64,000 bases of DNA from Ulota crispa (taxonomy: Eukaryota > Streptophyta > Bryopsida > Orthotrichales > Orthotrichaceae): the NCBI GenBank assembly GCA_963920765.1, contig OY987244.1, forward strand, positions 11,224,501 to 11,288,500. The letters run 5' to 3'. The notes beneath the pieces were generated by a model that saw only the letters and a list, made by a program, of their open reading frames with translations, did no database searches and was not told the DNA's origin. The first letter of the stretch is position 1. Each line of letters starts with the position of its first letter. Positions 59,903 to 64,000 of this stretch are shown here, piece by piece. Both the position numbers and the translations under genes were made by a program.

Positions 59903-60316
59903 AGGAATTGATATGTGTACCACACTCTTCCAATTAATATACCACACCATGAGTTTAATTTTAAATTTCTACCATCAAAAAGCTGAATTTGAAAATTTTG
60001 AATTCAAATTTGGACTTAGAGACCATGGTATTGTCTTGAACCATAAAAAAAAGTTGCAATTCAACAATATCCAATGAAAAAATTTAGTTAGGGACAAAAT
60101 TGTTAATTTTACTTTTGTTTGTAAAAAAAGATAAGCTTTTTCATTGGGTGTTGTTGAATTGCAACTTTTTTTATGGTCTTAGACAATACCATGGTCTCTA
60201 AGTCCAAATTTGAATTCAAAATTCTCAAACTCAAATTTTTGATGGTAGAAATCTAAAATTTACCCCAAGGGTGTGGTACAGTAGTTCAAAGGGTGTGGTT
60301 CACATATTAATGCCCT
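59903..60316. mobile_element. Hairpin MITE family H, copy 3, nested in the CACTA element
   Basis: AGGAATTGATATGTGTACC ... GGTTCACATATTAATGCCCT. The body matches 51315-51728 (TTTGGACTTAGAGACCATGG, AAAAAGATAAGCTTTTTCA). Confidence 0.78.
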
Positions 60317-60829
60317 TAAAAAATATCCAAAACTATTCAAAAGTTAATAGAATTTTGATTTTATAATTGCAAGGATTTAATTTCGTAACTTTTCACGACT
60401 TCATGTTATTTGAAGCTATCAAACTATGAAGACTATTTTTAACAAAATAAGGTTCTTTTTACAAAAAAACTAACACCAAATAATAATTATTAATGAATCC
60501 AACCTTTGCTTGCAACAATCCTTATGAGATTTGTGAATTCCAAAAAAAAATTATAAACAAAATCAAAAGGATGGAAATAAACAATTTATTTAAAATTTCT
60601 AAACACCTTCTATAATTTTAGCTCATAACTTTTGATAAAAAGATTGAAATCCAAAATAAATTGTTGGAGGTGAAAGTAAAGCACATTTACCAACCTTTCT
60701 TAGTTCTAAGTTTTTTGAATAAAAGTCCTTTAATGGGCGGAAATAGCCTCCAAAGTCTATTGGATTACTAAAGACATGAACATTTAATGTACAAATAGAA
60801 TCAAGATACTAATGTGTGCATGTGCATTT

Positions 60830-60965
60830 GCACATTCTCTAGTGGTTTTGAGAATGTGTTAAGGTTGTGGAGTGTGAGAAGAGAGGTGGAGGGTTCAAAC
60901 CCCGCTACCGGCAGCTGCCCGGGAGTTTGGGCAGCTGCCCAAAAGTTCGGGCAGCTGCCCATTCC
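60830..60965 (+). repeat. tRNA-like (SINE-like) segment with three GGCAGCTGCCC palindromes
   Basis: TAGTGGTTTTGAG resembles a pol III A box, and GGGTTCAAACCCC 46 bp further on resembles a B box, the layout of a tRNA-derived SINE head. It is followed by GGCAGCTGCCC at about 60910, 60929 and 60949 in a 20-bp period. GC-rich, unlike the surrounding CACTA interior. No poly(A) tail or target duplication was fixed. Confidence 0.4.
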
Positions 60966-61212
60966 CCTAAAAAGTTCACATTTTCGTAAAATAATAACAA
61001 ATTCTATGAAAAAAATATTTAAAAATGAAAAGAAATAGAATTGAACAACATAAAATACGTAATAAAAATCAACAACAAATTAACAGAAAACTGTAAATAA
61101 TCAACAGAAAATCAACAGAAAAGTACCCAAATCAACTTGACCAAATTCACAGAAAAAATCAACAGTTTTCGGTTGAAATTCTGTTGATTTTGTGCTGAAT
61201 TTTCTACTAGTG

Positions 61213-61455
61213 GGTGTCAAGATTAGGTCAACCCAATTATAGTGACAGCTTTCCTTAACCTAGGTGTTGAGATTAGAGCTTAACCTCGGTGTTGAGATTA
61301 GAGCTTAACCTCGGTGTTGAGACTAGAGCTTAACCTTGGTGTTGAGATTAGGTCAACCCAATTATAGTGACACCTTTCCTTAACCTCGGTGTTGAGATTA
61401 GGTCACCCAATTATAGTGATACCTTTCCTTAACCTCGGTGTTGAGATTAGGTCAA
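61213..61455 (+). repeat. Minisatellite with CCTTAACCTCGGTGTTGAGATTAG units
   Basis: Mixed units: a short form (GGTGTTGAGATTAGAGCTTAACCTC in outline) repeated three times and a longer form with CCAATTATAGTGA.ACCTTTCC. One unit is split by the CACTA element; its left half lies at 58133-58162. Confidence 0.85.
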
Positions 61456-62109
61456 GCGCTCAATACATTTAAGCAACATTATAGATGTTGGAAAATGGCT
61501 AATGTCAAAATTGGATTCTCCTACCTTAGTAGTGCCTTGCTAAGATGAACCCTTGTTAGAAAAACGCTTGGCTAAGATACTTGTCCGTGTCCCATTCAGG
61601 CTCAGAACCTACCTTGAAGTGGCTGTGCTTGGCTACAATGAATGCTTTCCTAAGGCAAATTGTTTTCCTGTCTAGACACATTCATCTTAGCCAGGCACCA
61701 TTGTAGTCCGGACATGTTCATCTTAGCCAGGCACCACTATAGTATAGCTGCTTGTTACATTATTATCATGTTTTCAATAGTAATATTTGCCTTCTTTAAT
61801 CCCTAAAAGTTGAGGTGGACAAAAAACATCTACTACATACCAAAAAATGCTTTGCAAAATGGGAAAAAGTTGTTTTTCATTTGATTTTTTTTCAGAAGTG
61901 ATTATAAACACATAGTCCATCATTGAAGGCAAAAGATTAACTCATTAGATGCACTCATATTTTTAGGTAATCCAAATTCTGAGAAGATTCAAGAGACATG
62001 GTATTAGGTCCCATGCTTGCCTTCTTGCAATTTTCATGAGGGCACCATGCATTATTGAATTTTGTAGCTTTTGGAAACAATATAATAATAAATGGGCACT
62101 TGCTCCATC

Positions 62110-62172
62110 ACTATAGACCACTAAAGACCACAAAAGACCACTAAAGACCACTATAGACCACTATAGAACATT
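62110..62172 (+). repeat. Short tandem repeat of AGACCACTATAG/AAAG type
   Basis: About five units of 12 bp, AGACCACTAAAG or AGACCACTATAG. Confidence 0.8.
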
Positions 62173-63490
62173 ATAGAGGAATTGGTTGCAATGATCAACC
62201 TAGCATTTAGGAATTAATATCTTTTCATGGGTTACTCACAAGGATTGATCTCTCTTGGGAAGAACTCCCCTTTAGCAATAACCATATCCAACCATTTTGC
62301 TTTTATACTAAAGTGAAATATTAAAGTTTGCAAAGTGCTTGGCAAAATTTTCATAAGTTGAATGCAAAGCATCAAACTGCCTTCTTTGGCATAACTAATT
62401 ATTTTGACATACAAAGTGAGATTAGAGGCATGGTATTTGTAAAGGATTAAATGTCACAATACAAGCCAAGTTTGACATCATTTTCAGATTTTGCTATGAA
62501 AGCAACTCATTTATTGATTAGCCTTAGAAGACATACATTCATATTTTGAGATGTGAAAGTTGTCCAATCATTTGAAGGTGTGCAAACATTAAAAAGTTGC
62601 AAATGAACATTATGCAAATAAAGAAGGTTGAATTTGACTTTTCAAGCTTAATGCTAATTTGAGCTTCGGCTAACATGTTAATACCCTCCTTCCAAAGACC
62701 TAAACTTTATATAGAACATATAATATCTTTTCAATCAAGTTACACTCAAAGTTTTTTGATTCCTACAATGCCCCACAAAAGTCTTTTGATTCCTACACTG
62801 CTCCACACAATGTCAATGTTTTGAAGTAAATATAAAATTCAAAAGCTAAAGAAGGACCTAATGTAAACTTAAACGGCTACATGACACTTTGTCAGGAACA
62901 TTCATGAAACGGGATGTATGGTGATGAGATTTTGTATGAAAAGATTTTTCACATTACAACAAAATTTAAATTGAATCAAAATGATATTAAATGTTAATAC
63001 TAAATACTAAAACCATTATATAAATACTAAATAAAAAATCTCTTGAATTCATACTTTGATTATATGCAAAAAAAATTACAAAATTTTGTTTCAAATTGTT
63101 AAAGAAATATGATACTTCCAGAATATATTTTTTGCAAATGTCAAATTCAATACCGATGCTTTTTTTTTTCTTCATTGTTTGCCAACATTATTAAGTTGTG
63201 TTCAACTTATGTTCTTTCACAGCGTTCCTTTTGTAGATTGTAATGTAGCTGTTATATTTTGAACATGAGTATTTGGCACCTTGATTTCATTATTTGTAAA
63301 ATAATTTTGAAAGTCAAAAACGTACATATTCTTTTTAGTTTTAAATTACAGTTTTCAGACTCAATCTTTCCACTCAAAATATCCCCCAGACGTGTAGAAA
63401 CTTGAGGATTGGTAAACAAAATGAAGGGGTTGTGATTAGTACAATTATTGGCCATCTTCACAACCATGACAACATCAACAAGTGGCTCTT

Positions 63491-63570
63491 TCTCAATTTG
63501 CTTGCTTCTATCTCAATTTGCTTGCTTCTATCTCAATTTGCTTGCTTCTATCTCAATTTGCTTGCTTCTA
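63491..63570 (+). repeat. Perfect 20-bp tandem repeat, 4 copies
   Basis: Unit TCTCAATTTGCTTGCTTCTA four times without change, so recent or kept homogeneous. Confidence 0.97.
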
Positions 63571-64000
63571 TGGGATGGCTAACCCTCAATTGAAATTGCT
63601 CTAAGTTGTTCATAAACCATTGCATGGAAATCTCCCCATAATCTGTAGGGCAAATTATTTTAAGAAATTGAGGTTTATACTAGGGGGTTCAAACTTAAAA
63701 TCTAGCTTATGAGGTTCTCACCTCACAGGATTCCCACTCACTAATGAATTATTTTTGTTCACTTGCATGCCTAGAGTTTGACGCAGTTGTGAGTTTGCAA
63801 TTAGGATTTTGTGTACAAGTTGGGGGTCTGAGCGTTTGAGACACCGGAGAGGATGAGTTGCACAAAAGTGAGTTTTTGAAATTCACTCCTAAAGTGAAGC
63901 ATGTTAGGAGTGAATTCTAGATGTGACTCACCTCGCTATTCACTAATGAATTCACCAAGGTGGATCATGACATGAGTCACCTGAAAAAGTTGACATTTGA

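Larger units (their letters stand above)
58163..61212. mobile_element. Non-autonomous CACTA (EnSpm-type) element, 3.05 kb
   Basis: Left end CACTACTAGAAAACTCC, right end GAATTTTCTACTAGTG: CACTA..TAGTG terminal inverted repeat. A perfect 3-bp target duplication, GGT, lies on both sides (58160-58162, 61213-61215), the length expected for this superfamily. The target is a unit of the minisatellite continuing at 61213, whose intact units (AACCTCGGTGTTGAG) show the empty site. Subterminal AATCAACAGAAA motifs repeat near both ends (about 58195-58260, 61065-61190), as transposase-binding repeats do in CACTA elements. No transposase frame remains. The inside holds an AATCTTTGAG array, a nested hairpin MITE and a tRNA-like piece. 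Confidence 0.9.
61456..64000. other. Non-coding region with short repeats
   Basis: No credible gene. Contains TTCATCTTAGCCAGGCACCA twice (61683, 61718), CTTTTGATTCCTACA twice (62754, 62781) and a hairpin, GAATTCACTCCTAA..TTAGGAGTGAATTC, at about 63879-63919. The frames at 61963-62414 (minus) have no recognisable domain. Confidence 0.4.

Noticed and set aside
61963..62414. Degenerate reverse-transcriptase-like relic on the minus strand
   Set aside because: Read in all frames, no RT or transposase motif could be found.
63491..63570. Regular 20-bp repeats considered as a CRISPR array
   Set aside because: Units are head to tail with no spacers, and the genome is eukaryotic.

Overview
The window looks like nuclear DNA of a land plant. 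It is AT-rich and gene-poor, crowded with small inverted-repeat transposons. It carries four recognisable genes with plant-type GT..AG introns and plant-specific features: a KEA4/5/6-type K+/H+ antiporter, TFIIIA with an intronic 5S-rRNA mimic, an F-box protein and a plant-type ATAD3. The short introns and the F-box style would suit a bryophyte or another seed-free plant, but I cannot fix the species.

Layout. 1-4.8 kb: a KEA antiporter on the minus strand whose coding region has no intron, with an upstream GC-rich stretch that may be a broken first exon. 5-9.4 kb: dispersed repeats, a long-terminal-repeat-inverted element carrying a 31-bp minisatellite, and MITEs. 9.8-17.0 kb: four TTAA-bounded elements in a row, the last a 5.9-kb piggyBac-type transposon with a decayed DDD transposase. 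17-23 kb: more MITEs. 23.0-23.9 kb: a 0.92-kb near-perfect hairpin. 24.4-26.9 kb: a broken copy of the ATAD3 N-terminus, then TFIIIA (5 coding exons, 368 aa). 27-38 kb: non-coding, with Stowaway-like, TTAA-type and hairpin MITEs, some nested. 38.8-42.2 kb: an F-box gene (minus strand, 3 coding exons, 588 aa) with a TATA box. 42-52 kb: non-coding repeats. 52.8-57.1 kb: ATAD3 (9 exons, 650 aa). 58.2-61.2 kb: a 3.05-kb non-autonomous CACTA element with a perfect 3-bp target duplication. 61-64 kb: short tandem repeats and unassigned sequence.

The genes do not form a pathway. The strongest common thread is the mobile DNA. A piggyBac-like transposase relic sits in the same window as several families of short elements that share its TTAA target and a related terminus (CCCCTAA-GCGCCC-like), including one inside an ATAD3 intron. 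The second notable item is a splice-regulatory 5S-rRNA mimic in the TFIIIA gene. All statements come from reading the sequence by eye. Exon boundaries are inferred from splice consensus, phase and protein continuity, not from transcripts.
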